A stretch of 39,310 nucleotides of DNA from Desulfobulbaceae bacterium UBA5611 (GTDB lineage Bacteria > Desulfobacterota > Desulfobulbia > Desulfobulbales > Desulfocapsaceae). The position numbers were made by a program, and so were the translations under genes. The notes beneath the pieces are model-generated. The model had not been told where the DNA came from and made no database searches. It saw nothing but the letters and a program-made list of their open reading frames with translations. The DNA lies in contig DIKT01000049.1 in assembly GCA_002424635.1 (NCBI GenBank), positions 5,738-45,047 of the forward strand. The letters are read 5' to 3'. Shown piece by piece: positions 8,521 through 17,477 of this stretch (within the stretch, counting starts at the first letter, position 1; each line of letters begins with the position of its first letter).

Positions 8521-10336
8521 TATGGCCTGCCTGCTCCTCAAGCTCTCTAATAATCTCCAGGTTGAAAGCCTGCAATTGAGTCGCTATTTCCTTATCTTGC
8601 AAGGCAAGAATACGCGCAGCAAGAACCGCACCATTTTTAGCCCCAATCTGACCAATCGCCATGGTAGCCACGGGCATTCCTGAAGGTACCTGTGCCATAG
8701 CCAGCAGGGCATTCATTCCGGGCCGGAGTGAATCTTCACAAGGCACACCAATGACCGGTAATTCCGTATGAGCCGAAATTATAGCCGCTAAAGGACTACA
8801 AATACCTGCTCCGGCAATAATTACTTTTATGCCACGTTGCTGCGCCGTACTGGCCCAATGGATTAAGCGCTCAGAAGCTATATGGACTGAGGCCACCTTC
8901 ATCTCATAAGGTATCGACATTTTTTTAAAAAAATCAGCCGCTGCTTGCATAACCAGTAAATCAGTCTTGCTGTCCATAATAATACCAACCAGCACTGCAG
9001 CCTCAATCTCTGCTTGCTGCGTCATCAAGGCAGACCGGTCTGTTACTTGTGTTCCCAATTGTTCCGAGCGGCGTAAAGCTTTGGCGCCAATATCACGCCG
9101 ACTGTAACAACCGGTCCAGTGGATACAGTCTACCGCTTTATAGGCCTGCTCTATGGCTTTTTCCAGACTTTTACCAACGGCGGTAACCCCTAGGACCCGA
9201 CCGCCAGCTGTGACAATTCGTCCATTTTTTCTGGCAGTCCCGGCATGAAAGATCTGTACTCCGCTTTCCCTGACGGCCCGGGCCAGACCCTTAATAATCT
9301 TGCCCTCTTCATATTTACCTGGATATCCACCCGATGACATCACCACACAGACTGTCGGTCGTGGATCAATTTTCATCTCAATCAAATCGAGAGTGCCATC
9401 AATGGCCGCCTCAAAGATATCGACCACATCACTTTTCAACCGCATTAATAAAGGCTGAGCTTCAGGATCACCAAAACGGCAGTTAAATTCAAGGACATTG
9501 ATTTTGTCACCTGCAATCATTAAACCGGCATACAGCATACCTTTCAAGGGCCGGCCTTCTGCAGCCATACCTTGAATCGTGGGCAGCATTACCTTGTTCA
9601 TGACGTAATCGGCAATGGCTTCAGTTACTACCGGGGCTGGTGAATAAGCGCCCATTCCGCCCGTGTTCGGCCCCTTGTCGCCATCATAGATAGCTTTATG
9701 ATCCTGAGATGTAGGCAGCGGCAGGATAGTTTTGCCATCGGTAAAGGCAATAAAGGATGCTTCTTCACCTTGCAGGCAGGCCTCAATCACTACTTTATTG
9801 CCGGCATCGCCAAAGGCCCTGTCCTGCATGATCAGTTCGACTGCATCTTTCGCTTCCTTGATACTACCGGCGACAATAACACCCTTGCCGGCCGCCAGAC
9901 CATCTGCTTTGACGACAAGAGGAGCACCAATCTGATTAATATATTTTTTAGCTTTTTTGAGATCATCAAAAATTTTAAATGAGGCGGTGGGAATAGCATA
10001 CTTCTCCATGAATTCTTTAGCATAAACCTTGCTGCCTTCCAGGATGGCGGCATTTTTCCGGGGACCAAAGATACGTAAGCCATTTTTCTCGAAAAGATCC
10101 ACGATGCCGGCAGCAAGTGAGGACTCAGGCCCAACAATGGTTAGATCAATATGGTCATTTTTCGCAAACTGAAGCAGGGCATCAATATCTGTGGCCGCTA
10201 TATCAACACACTCAGCCATACCTTTTATCCCGGCATTGCCGGGAGCACAGTAAATCTTTGTAACTCTGGAGCTTTGAGAAATTTTCCAGACAAGTGCATG
10301 TTCACGACCACCAGAACCCACAACCAATACTTTCAT
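8510..10336 (-). CDS. purD: PurD-PurE fusion: GAR synthetase with a degenerate PurE-like domain
   Basis: A 608-residue fusion. Residues 1 to about 425 are phosphoribosylamine-glycine ligase (ATP-grasp; joins glycine to phosphoribosylamine in purine synthesis), with GSGGREHAL, PLVVKADGLAAGKGV, PNTGGMGAYSP and NCRFGDPEAQ all intact. Residues about 448-585 are homologous to PurE (N5-CAIR mutase). They keep the fold blocks MDSKTD, KVIIAGAG, PVIGVP and AIGQIGAKN. The E. coli SAHR loop is SVHI here: His485 is kept but Arg46 is Ile. The GAAHLPG loop is CSPLAA, losing His75. PurE catalysis is therefore doubtful. GGAG lies before the ATG. purD and purE are neighbours in some relatives, which suggests how the fusion arose. 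Confidence 0.92.
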   Translation of the reverse strand: MKVLVVGSGGREHALVWKISQSSRVTKIYCAPGNAGIKGMAECVDIAATDIDALLQFAKNDHIDLTIVGPESSLAAGIVDLFEKNGLRIFGPRKNAAILEGSKVYAKEFMEKYAIPTASFKIFDDLKKAKKYINQIGAPLVVKADGLAAGKGVIVAGSIKEAKDAVELIMQDRAFGDAGNKVVIEACLQGEEASFIAFTDGKTILPLPTSQDHKAIYDGDKGPNTGGMGAYSPAPVVTEAIADYVMNKVMLPTIQGMAAEGRPLKGMLYAGLMIAGDKINVLEFNCRFGDPEAQPLLMRLKSDVVDIFEAAIDGTLDLIEMKIDPRPTVCVVMSSGGYPGKYEEGKIIKGLARAVRESGVQIFHAGTARKNGRIVTAGGRVLGVTAVGKSLEKAIEQAYKAVDCIHWTGCYSRRDIGAKALRRSEQLGTQVTDRSALMTQQAEIEAAVLVGIIMDSKTDLLVMQAAADFFKKMSIPYEMKVASVHIASERLIHWASTAQQRGIKVIIAGAGICSPLAAIISAHTELPVIGVPCEDSLRPGMNALLAMAQVPSGMPVATMAIGQIGAKNGAVLAARILALQDKEIATQLQAFNLEIIRELEEQAGHIEG

Positions 10337-10466
10337 TCGTTTACTCCTGTAATTATATAATACAGCCCTAACAAAAGAGCCCTGGGATTGACTATTTCAT
10401 TATTTTTTAGAAAACATGGATAGGACCATGTTTTTATATATATTAATCACCACTTTCAACCTTTGA

Positions 10467-10494
10467 TTGACAATTATTTCTCAATGACTAGAAT
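10467..10494 (+). promoter_or_regulatory. Sigma-70-type promoter of the TetR gene
   Basis: A perfect -35 TTGACA (10467-10472) is separated by 16 bp from TAGAAT (10489-10494), one mismatch from TATAAT. The predicted start falls inside the operator at 10494-10511. Confidence 0.7.
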
Positions 10495-10511
10495 GAATGA
10501 GTGACCATTCA
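10494..10511 (+). promoter_or_regulatory. FadR-type (TetR family) operator
   Basis: TGAATGAGTGACCATTCA is an inverted repeat with TGAATG / CATTCA ends. As I recall the Bacillus FadR consensus (TGAATGA-N4-TCATTCA form), it matches at nearly every fixed position. It abuts the -10 box of the promoter driving the TetR gene, so autorepression is the natural reading. Confidence 0.7.
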
Positions 10512-10561
10512 ATATAATTTTTCTGTTTTTTTCTTTAATTTAAAATTAATATATTTTATCA

Positions 10562-11164
10562 ATGAAAACAGTAGACAAACACTCCAAGATAATACATGCG
10601 GCCACTAAGGTTTTTGCCAAAAAGGGTTTCTTCAATGCCAGAATATCCGATATTGCTAAAGAAGCCAAGGTGGCGGATGGTACTATTTATCTGTACTTCA
10701 ATAATAAACTAGACATCTTGATTTCTGTCTTTGAAGAAGAGATCGGCACGCTCATAGAACAAGTCAGCAAAGCACTGGCTGTTGAAACTGACCCCAGAAA
10801 ACAATTGGAAATCTTTGCGACAAAACATCTGACAATGATGAAAAAGAATAAAAACCTGGCCGAGGTAATCCAGATTGAATTACGGCAAAGCGCCAAACTG
10901 ATCAAAGAATATCGCAACAATAAATTTAATGAATATATTGGTATTGTGTCCACCATAATCAAGGAAGGCCAGGCACAGCACATCTATCGGGCTGATATCA
11001 AACCAGGGATTGCTAAACGGGCCTTCTTTGGCGCGCTTGATGAAATTTCACGAGTCTGGAGTCTTTCTCTGGAAACAGACTATACAGTAGAGGAGCTCAT
11101 CGGTCAGATTATGGCTATTTTTCTCTCAGGCATGCTCATCAGCCCAACGGTCCAGGCTGATTAA
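10562..11164 (+). CDS. TetR/AcrR-family regulator, FadR-like
   Basis: A 200-residue one-component repressor. The N-terminal TetR DNA-binding domain (about 5-55) contains AATKVFAKKGFFNARISDIA and VADGTIYLYFNNKLDIL, the form seen in fatty-acid-responsive FadR-like members. The helical C-terminal ligand domain has LAEVIQIELRQS, also typical of that subgroup. These repressors commonly bind acyl-CoA and control fatty acid degradation, but no such genes lie nearby, so the regulon is elsewhere or limited to itself. The leader has a strong sigma-70 promoter overlapped by a FadR-type operator. There is no visible Shine-Dalgarno before the ATG. Confidence 0.9.
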   Translation: MKTVDKHSKIIHAATKVFAKKGFFNARISDIAKEAKVADGTIYLYFNNKLDILISVFEEEIGTLIEQVSKALAVETDPRKQLEIFATKHLTMMKKNKNLAEVIQIELRQSAKLIKEYRNNKFNEYIGIVSTIIKEGQAQHIYRADIKPGIAKRAFFGALDEISRVWSLSLETDYTVEELIGQIMAIFLSGMLISPTVQAD

Positions 11165-11238
11165 ATACATATAATTGTCGGCCACAGCAACAACCTCTTC
11201 TTCGCTATTCCGGACGATTTATAGGTCAGTATCAGCCT

Positions 11239-11724
11239 TTATGAAAATGTAGAGGCCGCTATAGCGATCACCTCAAATTCCCGAGTTCCGCCAGGAGTCT
11301 TGGCAATCACTTCATCACCCATCTCTTTGCCCAACAGACTTCTGCCCAGAGGTGAAAATACGGAGATAGAACCTTTTTTAACATCGGCCTCTTCAGTGCC
11401 CAGTAGTTGATAACAGACGTGATCATCAGTTTCAAGATCCAGTAGAGTCACCACGGTACCAAAGACCGCCCGTTGTGTCGGCACATTCATACAATTGATC
11501 ACTTCGGCGCGCCCCAGTTTATCCTTAAGCTCCATAATACGCCCTTCGATATGACCCTGTCGCTCCTTGGCTGCATGGTATTCAGCATTCTCCTTTAAAT
11601 CTCCATGGGCACGGGCTACTTCAATGGCCTTGACTACATCAAAACGTTCAACCTTCTCAAGACGTTGAAGCTCATCACGAAGCTTCTGATAGCCCTGGAT
11701 AGACATTGGTACTCGTTCAATCAT
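11239..11724 (-). CDS. greA: Transcription elongation factor GreA
   Basis: A 161-residue factor that enters the RNA polymerase secondary channel and rescues backtracked complexes by transcript cleavage. The N-terminal coiled coil carries GDLKENAEYHAAKERQ, the conserved tip with acidic residues Asp and Glu. The C-terminal FKBP-like domain has SPLGRSLLGKEMGDEV. Length is normal (E. coli GreA 158). GGAGG lies 8 nt before ATG 11724. A terminator-like hairpin sits immediately upstream in the leader (see 11741-11790). Confidence 0.96.
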   Translation of the reverse strand: MIERVPMSIQGYQKLRDELQRLEKVERFDVVKAIEVARAHGDLKENAEYHAAKERQGHIEGRIMELKDKLGRAEVINCMNVPTQRAVFGTVVTLLDLETDDHVCYQLLGTEEADVKKGSISVFSPLGRSLLGKEMGDEVIAKTPGGTREFEVIAIAASTFS

Positions 11725-11740
11725 GCTGCTTTCCTCCGGT

Positions 11741-11790
11741 TAAAATAAAAAACCTGCAGATGGTATGTAATTTACCATATAACTGCAGGT
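11741..11790 (-). terminator. Hairpin with U-tract directly upstream of greA
   Basis: ACCTGCAG (11752-11759) and CTGCAGGT (11783-11790) form a perfect 8-bp stem with inner GGTA / TACC pairing. Read on the minus strand it is followed by TTTTTT-A-TTTT and ends only a few bases before the greA Shine-Dalgarno. It may terminate the upstream TPR gene or attenuate greA, compare the leader terminator reported for E. coli greA. Confidence 0.7.
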
Positions 11791-11881
11791 ATATGAATTA
11801 TGGCCACAGGGCATAACGAAATAGCAAAAAACTTCATTACAATGTCTTAAGCCCGATCATGCATTATATTAATAATCTATA

Positions 11882-11910
11882 GAACAATGAGGATTCGTTC
11901 AAAATCAAGG
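11882..11910. repeat. Dispersed intergenic hairpin repeat, copy 4
   Basis: The minus-strand reading CCTTGATTTTGAACGAATCC then TCATTGTTC shares the CCTTGATTTTGAA arm and CCTCATT core with copy 3 (23937-23966). GAAC-AA pairs with TT-GTTC around the TCCTCA loop. It lies between greA and the TPR gene; apart from this and the greA hairpin I see nothing else in 11725-12026. Confidence 0.4.
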
Positions 11911-12026
11911 TATGCTAAATGTTACCACAGGCCCTATTTGCTATCCCATGATAAAATTTGAACATAATGCCCGAGTTGGAGCGAAAATTCCATTTTCAAA
12001 GACATCTTTTAGTTACAAACAATACC

Positions 12027-15000
12027 CTACCACCGATATATCAGCGATAAAGATATATCCTTGCGGACTACCTGCCCACCCTGGATCATACCAAAGCTAC
12101 TACTTAATAAGAAATGTCGACTCATTTCAAGAAAAATATCACCGCTGAAGGTATGTATATCATAACCGCCATCTTCGTAGCCAAGACTATAATCAAGACT
12201 ATAATAGCTGGGGGCGCTTCGCCCCAGGACATCGGCGGCCAGCTGGTGCTCAAAATGGACAGAAAGGTAATTCTGCCAATATTCCTTCGGACTCCAATAA
12301 GGATGGTCCCCTGGAGCAAAACCATTTTTATACAAGAAATCGCGGCCCATATTGCCATCGGCATGATGTAATAATTCCTGACCATAAGTTATCTGCAGCA
12401 GAGTCGGTTCACTATGCAGAATATAAGAGGCCCACAGATGATAACGATTCTGATGATTGCTGTCGCTATATTCTCTGAAAAGATATTCACCACCACAGAA
12501 AAGACGAGGTAACAAGTCCACCCTGACCCCGCCTTCCAGGTCCTGTTTACTGATGCCTTCTGCCAGAGCCTGGACAGTATCATCGACCACGTCCTGTCTC
12601 AGCCTGATAAAGCCATGCAGATCATCTCCTAGACGGCCACGAGTTTCCAGATGATAAAGTGGCGTAATATCAAAGTTAGCATCGTCATATTCATCAGGTT
12701 TATTATCATTCACTTTATCTGCCCCGATTTTGGTGATAAAATCAATATTATAATGAGGGTAAAAAGAATAGGCGGCCAGTACCCTATTGCGCCACAGGCT
12801 TTGATCGGTCTCTTCGGCAGTAGCATGAATAGTATTCCACTCTACATTCAATTCCTGCTTCAGAGTCGGCAGCATCCAGACACTGGCGCCCCCTTTTGTC
12901 TGCTTAATATCCAGATATCCATTACGACCACTGAGTGAGGAATAACCGGCATCAAGCATGAGTCTCGGTTTTCTTTTCAGATTGTTACGCTGCACAGCTT
13001 CATCAAGATCAGGATAGTCGGGATTTTCCCGCGCCATTTCTTTATAGATCAGGGCCTCTTTACCCAGGAAGCCAAGACGGCTGTAAATACCGGCGAGATC
13101 AAATAAAGACTCAAGAGAGAAATTATTGGCCACTACCTCCTGATATTCTTTCATAGCCTGATAATAATTACCCTGGGCCAGCGCTCTTCTGGCCGAAAGC
13201 TCTCTGACCACCAGTTGCTGCCAGCGATAGTCAGCATAAAGATCCACGCTTATTCTACCTCCGGGCACGCCGCTCTGGGTCATGACAAATGCCGGCTCCA
13301 TAACCATGGTCAGTCGATCCGGTTCTGCCGGCTGAGTAAAGGTGATCACGTTCCAGAAAGTTTGTTGAGGAGGAGGTAAGACCAGCTTTATCTGTTGCTC
13401 TTCCATCCTGGTCATAAAAAGCATCTCCACCGAAGGCTGCAAGAGAGTATCATACACTGCAACCGCAGCCACCCATTGACGATCAGCCCATAAAGTTCTG
13501 GCCAGGATAAGCTTTTCCCAGACAGGTAAATGACCGGTATCCGGAAAGGCCATAAGGCCGTTACCAAGGACTTTCTGATAGGAAGGGAGCAGTGCTTCAA
13601 TAATCTTGGAAAACGAGGCCCGCTTAAAATCAATTTCCAGTGATTTTCGGACAAAACTGATTTCTGTCGGATAATGAGCAACCAGGCTTTGTAAAGTCAT
13701 AAAAGCCGCATCTAACGCCCCTTGTCCTTGCAGAATATCTAGCAGGAGAATCCTGGCCCTCATTGATTCAGGCACGTCCTGCAAGGCCATTTGCACATGG
13801 CTGAGAGCTGCCGCAGCAGCGCCATACTTCCATTCTAATTGCGCAACCTGCAGCAGAGCTGAAAAACTGTTATTATAGGTGTCAGCCAACACTTCCTCAA
13901 CCCTGCTCACCAGGGCTTTATCTCCCCGTGCCGCCTCAAACTGTCGGGCAATGATCAAGGGTTCCAGAGCCAAGGGATCTTGCTTGAGGACCTCCATGAT
14001 CAGCTTCTGACCTTTATCGTATTGCTTATCCTGCAGGTATAAATGAGAGAGCAGCAGGTCTGCCTGTTCTTTCATCTCCATATCTTGCGGACAGTACTGG
14101 CCCAGAAATGTCCGGTACTCAATGACACTATCAATGGCGCTGTCAAATTCCCCGGTCGCCGCCAGCAACTTGGTCCGGAGCATCAGCAGCTCTCTGCCGT
14201 TCTTTGCGCAGTTTAATGAAACAGCATACCCAGGTTGTGCCGCTAGCAGCGACAACCAGTTCCAAGCCAGATCAAACTCTTTGCTCTTTATGGAAAATTC
14301 AACCAATTTAAGGAGCACAGATTCAACGGCCACACCATCTACCAGCAGCTGCCGCAAATACTGTTCAGCTTCATAAATATTTCCTTCTGCATACAGGGCC
14401 TCGGCCAGCAGCAGATGAGTCCGGGCTATTAACCCGGCTCCATCCTGACCTGCCTCGAGCAATTGGCGGCAGACTGCTTTAGTCTGGGATGCCAGACCAT
14501 TTGCCAGCAAGACCCCGGCGTATTGCAGATCAATGTCCAGTCCCTCAGCATCAGACTTGGCATCTCGGCGCACCAATTGATAATGTTCCAGATATTCATT
14601 AATCAGGCCGAGCTGGGCCGACAGATCCAGACAACGAAGCCGAACGGATTGATCATTTGGCTCTCCTTCCAGATAGCGGTTATACCAGTTTAAGGCCTGC
14701 CTCAAAGTACGGCGCCGGTCAGCAAGCCGTGCGTTGATCAGCAGGTATCTTGACCGATCAGGCATCGCATCCAGTGCTCGTTCTTGTTTTGGGGAAGCAG
14801 GACCCGGGGTGTTAACGATAGCGGTTTCAGCCGGATGCACAGGCTCCTGCGCCAGCAGGTTGTCCTTTTTGGTCATCACCTGTGATAATAACCCCAGGAG
14901 ATGTTCAACCTGATCCAGGTCCTGGTGCGCTAATGACAATTCGGCCAGGCGAAAAATAATATCTTTATTGTCGGGATCATACTGATGGATAATAGTCAAT

Positions 15001-16208
15001 ATCTCAAGCAGCCCTTTGTAATTCTTATCTTTTTCAAGTGCCGCGGCCATCGCTTGATAAATTGCCAGGCGATTCGGCGTTATATGGACAAGCTTATTCC
15101 ATAAAGAAATAGCGCCCTCATCTTCCACCCTGGCCAGTAAATCCTGAGCAAGCATCTGCTGCAGCTTTATTATCTCCTGAGCAACCTCCTGATTATCCGG
15201 ATGACGCTTGAAATAATCCTCATAATAAGACAGTGCCTTGTCAGGTCGCCTCAAATCAACAAGATAAATGGCTCCGATCTGCAAGAGACGGTCATCCGGC
15301 TGGTCGCCCTGCTCGAGCAAGTTGAGAAGATGCGGCAAGGCCGCCTCTTTCTCTCCATGGGTCATATAGTAGTCGGCAATTTTTCTGTGAAATGGCAGGT
15401 AATCAGGATAACGCTGCAGATATTTTTCCCAGCACAAAAATGCCTGTGCTTCTTCATCTAAACGCTCGAAGATAACTGCCGCCTCAAGTAGAACCTGATC
15501 CTCAACCTGACTCAGAGATATAAGTTGTTGATAAAAAAGCGAGGCTTCCTGCAAACGACCCGACTTAGCGGCATAGGCAGCAAGTTGATGGAGCAAAATG
15601 GCATCATGGGGCCGGTACCGTAAAAGTTCAGCCATTAATGGATAAGCGGCCTCATTCTTTCCTTGTTCATTTAAAGCTGTGACAAGACCAGCTAATGCCT
15701 CTTGTATCTCTGGTCGCTCCTCGTCCACAATGGCAGCGGACTTTTTCTGGTAAACAAGGTTATAAAAGACGGCGGCCTTGGCAAATTCTCTCTTTTTCAA
15801 GGAAACCAGACCAGCAGTCAATAGATAATCGGTGCGCCGGGGATTGGCCTCCAAAAGATCTTCCAGCACAATAGAGGCTTGATCCCACTCCGCTAAGGTA
15901 ATAAGCACCAGACAATATTCCCATGAGGCTTCTTCAAGGTTCTTTTTTAAAGATAGCAGCCGGGAATAAATGCGGGCCGACTCGACATATTTCTGCTGGC
16001 GGGCCAATTCCCGGGCTTGATCCCATAAGATCTTCCATTCAGGCTCTTGGCTGGTGTCGCTGAGAACAACATCACGATCGGGAATAATAGCAGGAGGGGC
16101 CGCCGATAAGAAAGCAGGCGCTAACAGCAGGACACAAAACATGACAATAAGCTGTACTGGTAAACTAGCCCATTTCGTCTTGTTAGTTGGCATTAAAGAA
16201 AGTGACAT
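12027..16208 (-). CDS. Large TPR-repeat outer-membrane beta-barrel protein (PelB/PgaA/BcsC-like architecture)
   Basis: A 1393-residue exported protein. Residues 1-36 form a signal peptide (LIVMFCVLLLAPAFLSA). Residues about 50-1095 are helical TPR-like repeats, for example AKAAVFYNLVYQKKSA and KALSYYEDYFKRHPDNQE. Residues about 1110-1393 look like a beta-barrel, starting RLMLDAGYSSLSGRNGYLD and ending SLSLIYRW with a terminal aromatic as in outer-membrane proteins. This TPR-then-barrel layout is that of exopolysaccharide export porins such as PelB, PgaA and BcsC, but no glycosyltransferase gene is adjacent, so the substrate is unknown. It starts 15 bp after the DegT-type aminotransferase stop and is probably co-transcribed with it. 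The Shine-Dalgarno is weak. Confidence 0.85.
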   Translation of the reverse strand: MSLSLMPTNKTKWASLPVQLIVMFCVLLLAPAFLSAAPPAIIPDRDVVLSDTSQEPEWKILWDQARELARQQKYVESARIYSRLLSLKKNLEEASWEYCLVLITLAEWDQASIVLEDLLEANPRRTDYLLTAGLVSLKKREFAKAAVFYNLVYQKKSAAIVDEERPEIQEALAGLVTALNEQGKNEAAYPLMAELLRYRPHDAILLHQLAAYAAKSGRLQEASLFYQQLISLSQVEDQVLLEAAVIFERLDEEAQAFLCWEKYLQRYPDYLPFHRKIADYYMTHGEKEAALPHLLNLLEQGDQPDDRLLQIGAIYLVDLRRPDKALSYYEDYFKRHPDNQEVAQEIIKLQQMLAQDLLARVEDEGAISLWNKLVHITPNRLAIYQAMAAALEKDKNYKGLLEILTIIHQYDPDNKDIIFRLAELSLAHQDLDQVEHLLGLLSQVMTKKDNLLAQEPVHPAETAIVNTPGPASPKQERALDAMPDRSRYLLINARLADRRRTLRQALNWYNRYLEGEPNDQSVRLRCLDLSAQLGLINEYLEHYQLVRRDAKSDAEGLDIDLQYAGVLLANGLASQTKAVCRQLLEAGQDGAGLIARTHLLLAEALYAEGNIYEAEQYLRQLLVDGVAVESVLLKLVEFSIKSKEFDLAWNWLSLLAAQPGYAVSLNCAKNGRELLMLRTKLLAATGEFDSAIDSVIEYRTFLGQYCPQDMEMKEQADLLLSHLYLQDKQYDKGQKLIMEVLKQDPLALEPLIIARQFEAARGDKALVSRVEEVLADTYNNSFSALLQVAQLEWKYGAAAAALSHVQMALQDVPESMRARILLLDILQGQGALDAAFMTLQSLVAHYPTEISFVRKSLEIDFKRASFSKIIEALLPSYQKVLGNGLMAFPDTGHLPVWEKLILARTLWADRQWVAAVAVYDTLLQPSVEMLFMTRMEEQQIKLVLPPPQQTFWNVITFTQPAEPDRLTMVMEPAFVMTQSGVPGGRISVDLYADYRWQQLVVRELSARRALAQGNYYQAMKEYQEVVANNFSLESLFDLAGIYSRLGFLGKEALIYKEMARENPDYPDLDEAVQRNNLKRKPRLMLDAGYSSLSGRNGYLDIKQTKGGASVWMLPTLKQELNVEWNTIHATAEETDQSLWRNRVLAAYSFYPHYNIDFITKIGADKVNDNKPDEYDDANFDITPLYHLETRGRLGDDLHGFIRLRQDVVDDTVQALAEGISKQDLEGGVRVDLLPRLFCGGEYLFREYSDSNHQNRYHLWASYILHSEPTLLQITYGQELLHHADGNMGRDFLYKNGFAPGDHPYWSPKEYWQNYLSVHFEHQLAADVLGRSAPSYYSLDYSLGYEDGGYDIHTFSGDIFLEMSRHFLLSSSFGMIQGGQVVRKDISLSLIYRW

Positions 16209-16223
16209 CCAAAAAGCAAAATC

Positions 16224-17426
16224 TTACTTGCGGTAGAATTCAGCTATTTTCTCAACGACATAGACCTGCATATCGGCTGTTAATTCCGGGTAAATCGGCA
16301 AAGCCAGAGTTTCAGCCGCAGCTCGTTCAGCTTGAGGAAAAGACAGGGTCTGAAAGTTTGCTCCCAGACATTTCTGTTGATGCAGCGCCAGAGGATAATA
16401 AACTTCACAACCGATATCATGAGCACGAAGCCAGTCAATCAGGGCATCACGCCGCTTAACCCGGAGGACATACTGATTATAGATATGATAATTTTCTCCG
16501 GAACCGCTGCTCGTACCAGCCTGCTGTTTCGGCAGATAAACCGCCGACGGCAACACAAGAAAATCACTCTTGACAAGATCAGTTTGGCTAAAGAGCATGT
16601 TATAACGATCGGCATTGTCCCGGCGGGCCCGATGCCATTGATCCAGATAAGTCAATTTGATGCGCAGCACGGCGGCCTGGATGGGATCAAGCCGGAAATT
16701 GCCACCAACCTGCCCATGATAATATTTAGGCGAGGCCCCATGATTAAGCAGGATTCTGATCTTGGCGGCATAGGCAGCATCATTGGTTATTACCATGCCG
16801 CCATCACCTATTCCTCCAAGATTTTTACTGGGAAAAAATGAAAAACAGCCGGCAAGTCCCATGGTTCCCGCTTTCTTCCATTGGCTAGGCACCACGTCGA
16901 CCTCAGTTATCATCGGGCATTCAGCGCCAATGGCCTGGGCCGCATCTTCAATAACCGGCAAGTGATAGCGGTTGGCCAGCTCCATGATAGCTACCATATC
17001 TGCACATTGTCCATAGAGATGAACCGGCAGAATGGCTTTTATTTTTTTTTCGTGATCACCTGCCAGCACCTCTTCCATGGCAAGGGGATCAATATTAAAA
17101 GAGACTGGATCAATATCCACAAAAACAGGAACAGCACCAAGCCTCAGGACGACTCCCATGGTGGCAAAAAAAGAATAAGGTGTCGTTAAAATCTGATCAC
17201 CGGGTCCTATTCCCAAAGCCATCAAAGAAACGAGCAGGGCATCGGTGCCGCTGGAAACCCCGACCCCATGATTAACTCCGCAATAAGCGGCAACTTCCTG
17301 TTCCAGTGCGCTAACTTCTGGTCCAAGAATATATACTGTAGAATCAATAACCCTGGTTACGGCCTCCAGGATATCTTCCCGAAGATGACTCATCTGTTGC
17401 TTAAGATCGAGCAGAGGTACTTTCAT
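16224..17426 (-). CDS. DegT/DnrJ/EryC1/StrS-family PLP aminotransferase
   Basis: A 400-residue fold-type I PLP enzyme of the sugar aminotransferase family. Visible motifs are GVSSGTDALLVSLMALGIGPGDQ (substrate and PLP pocket), PVHLYGQCADM, VIEDAAQAIGA (Asp that contacts the pyridine ring) and FSFFPSKNLGGIGDGG with the Schiff-base Lys. These enzymes usually make amino sugars on nucleotide carriers for surface polysaccharides. Its position just before a TPR-barrel exporter-like gene fits a surface-glycan role. The exact sugar cannot be told from sequence. The Shine-Dalgarno is poor. Confidence 0.9.
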   Translation of the reverse strand: MKVPLLDLKQQMSHLREDILEAVTRVIDSTVYILGPEVSALEQEVAAYCGVNHGVGVSSGTDALLVSLMALGIGPGDQILTTPYSFFATMGVVLRLGAVPVFVDIDPVSFNIDPLAMEEVLAGDHEKKIKAILPVHLYGQCADMVAIMELANRYHLPVIEDAAQAIGAECPMITEVDVVPSQWKKAGTMGLAGCFSFFPSKNLGGIGDGGMVITNDAAYAAKIRILLNHGASPKYYHGQVGGNFRLDPIQAAVLRIKLTYLDQWHRARRDNADRYNMLFSQTDLVKSDFLVLPSAVYLPKQQAGTSSGSGENYHIYNQYVLRVKRRDALIDWLRAHDIGCEVYYPLALHQQKCLGANFQTLSFPQAERAAAETLALPIYPELTADMQVYVVEKIAEFYRK

Positions 17427-17477
17427 TATTTAAAATCTTTTTTATAGGAATATTTATATAAAAAAATGAGGATTGAG

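Noticed and set aside
16332..16841. 169-codon open frame on the plus strand
   Set aside because: It is antisense to the conserved DegT-family aminotransferase and has no family motifs.
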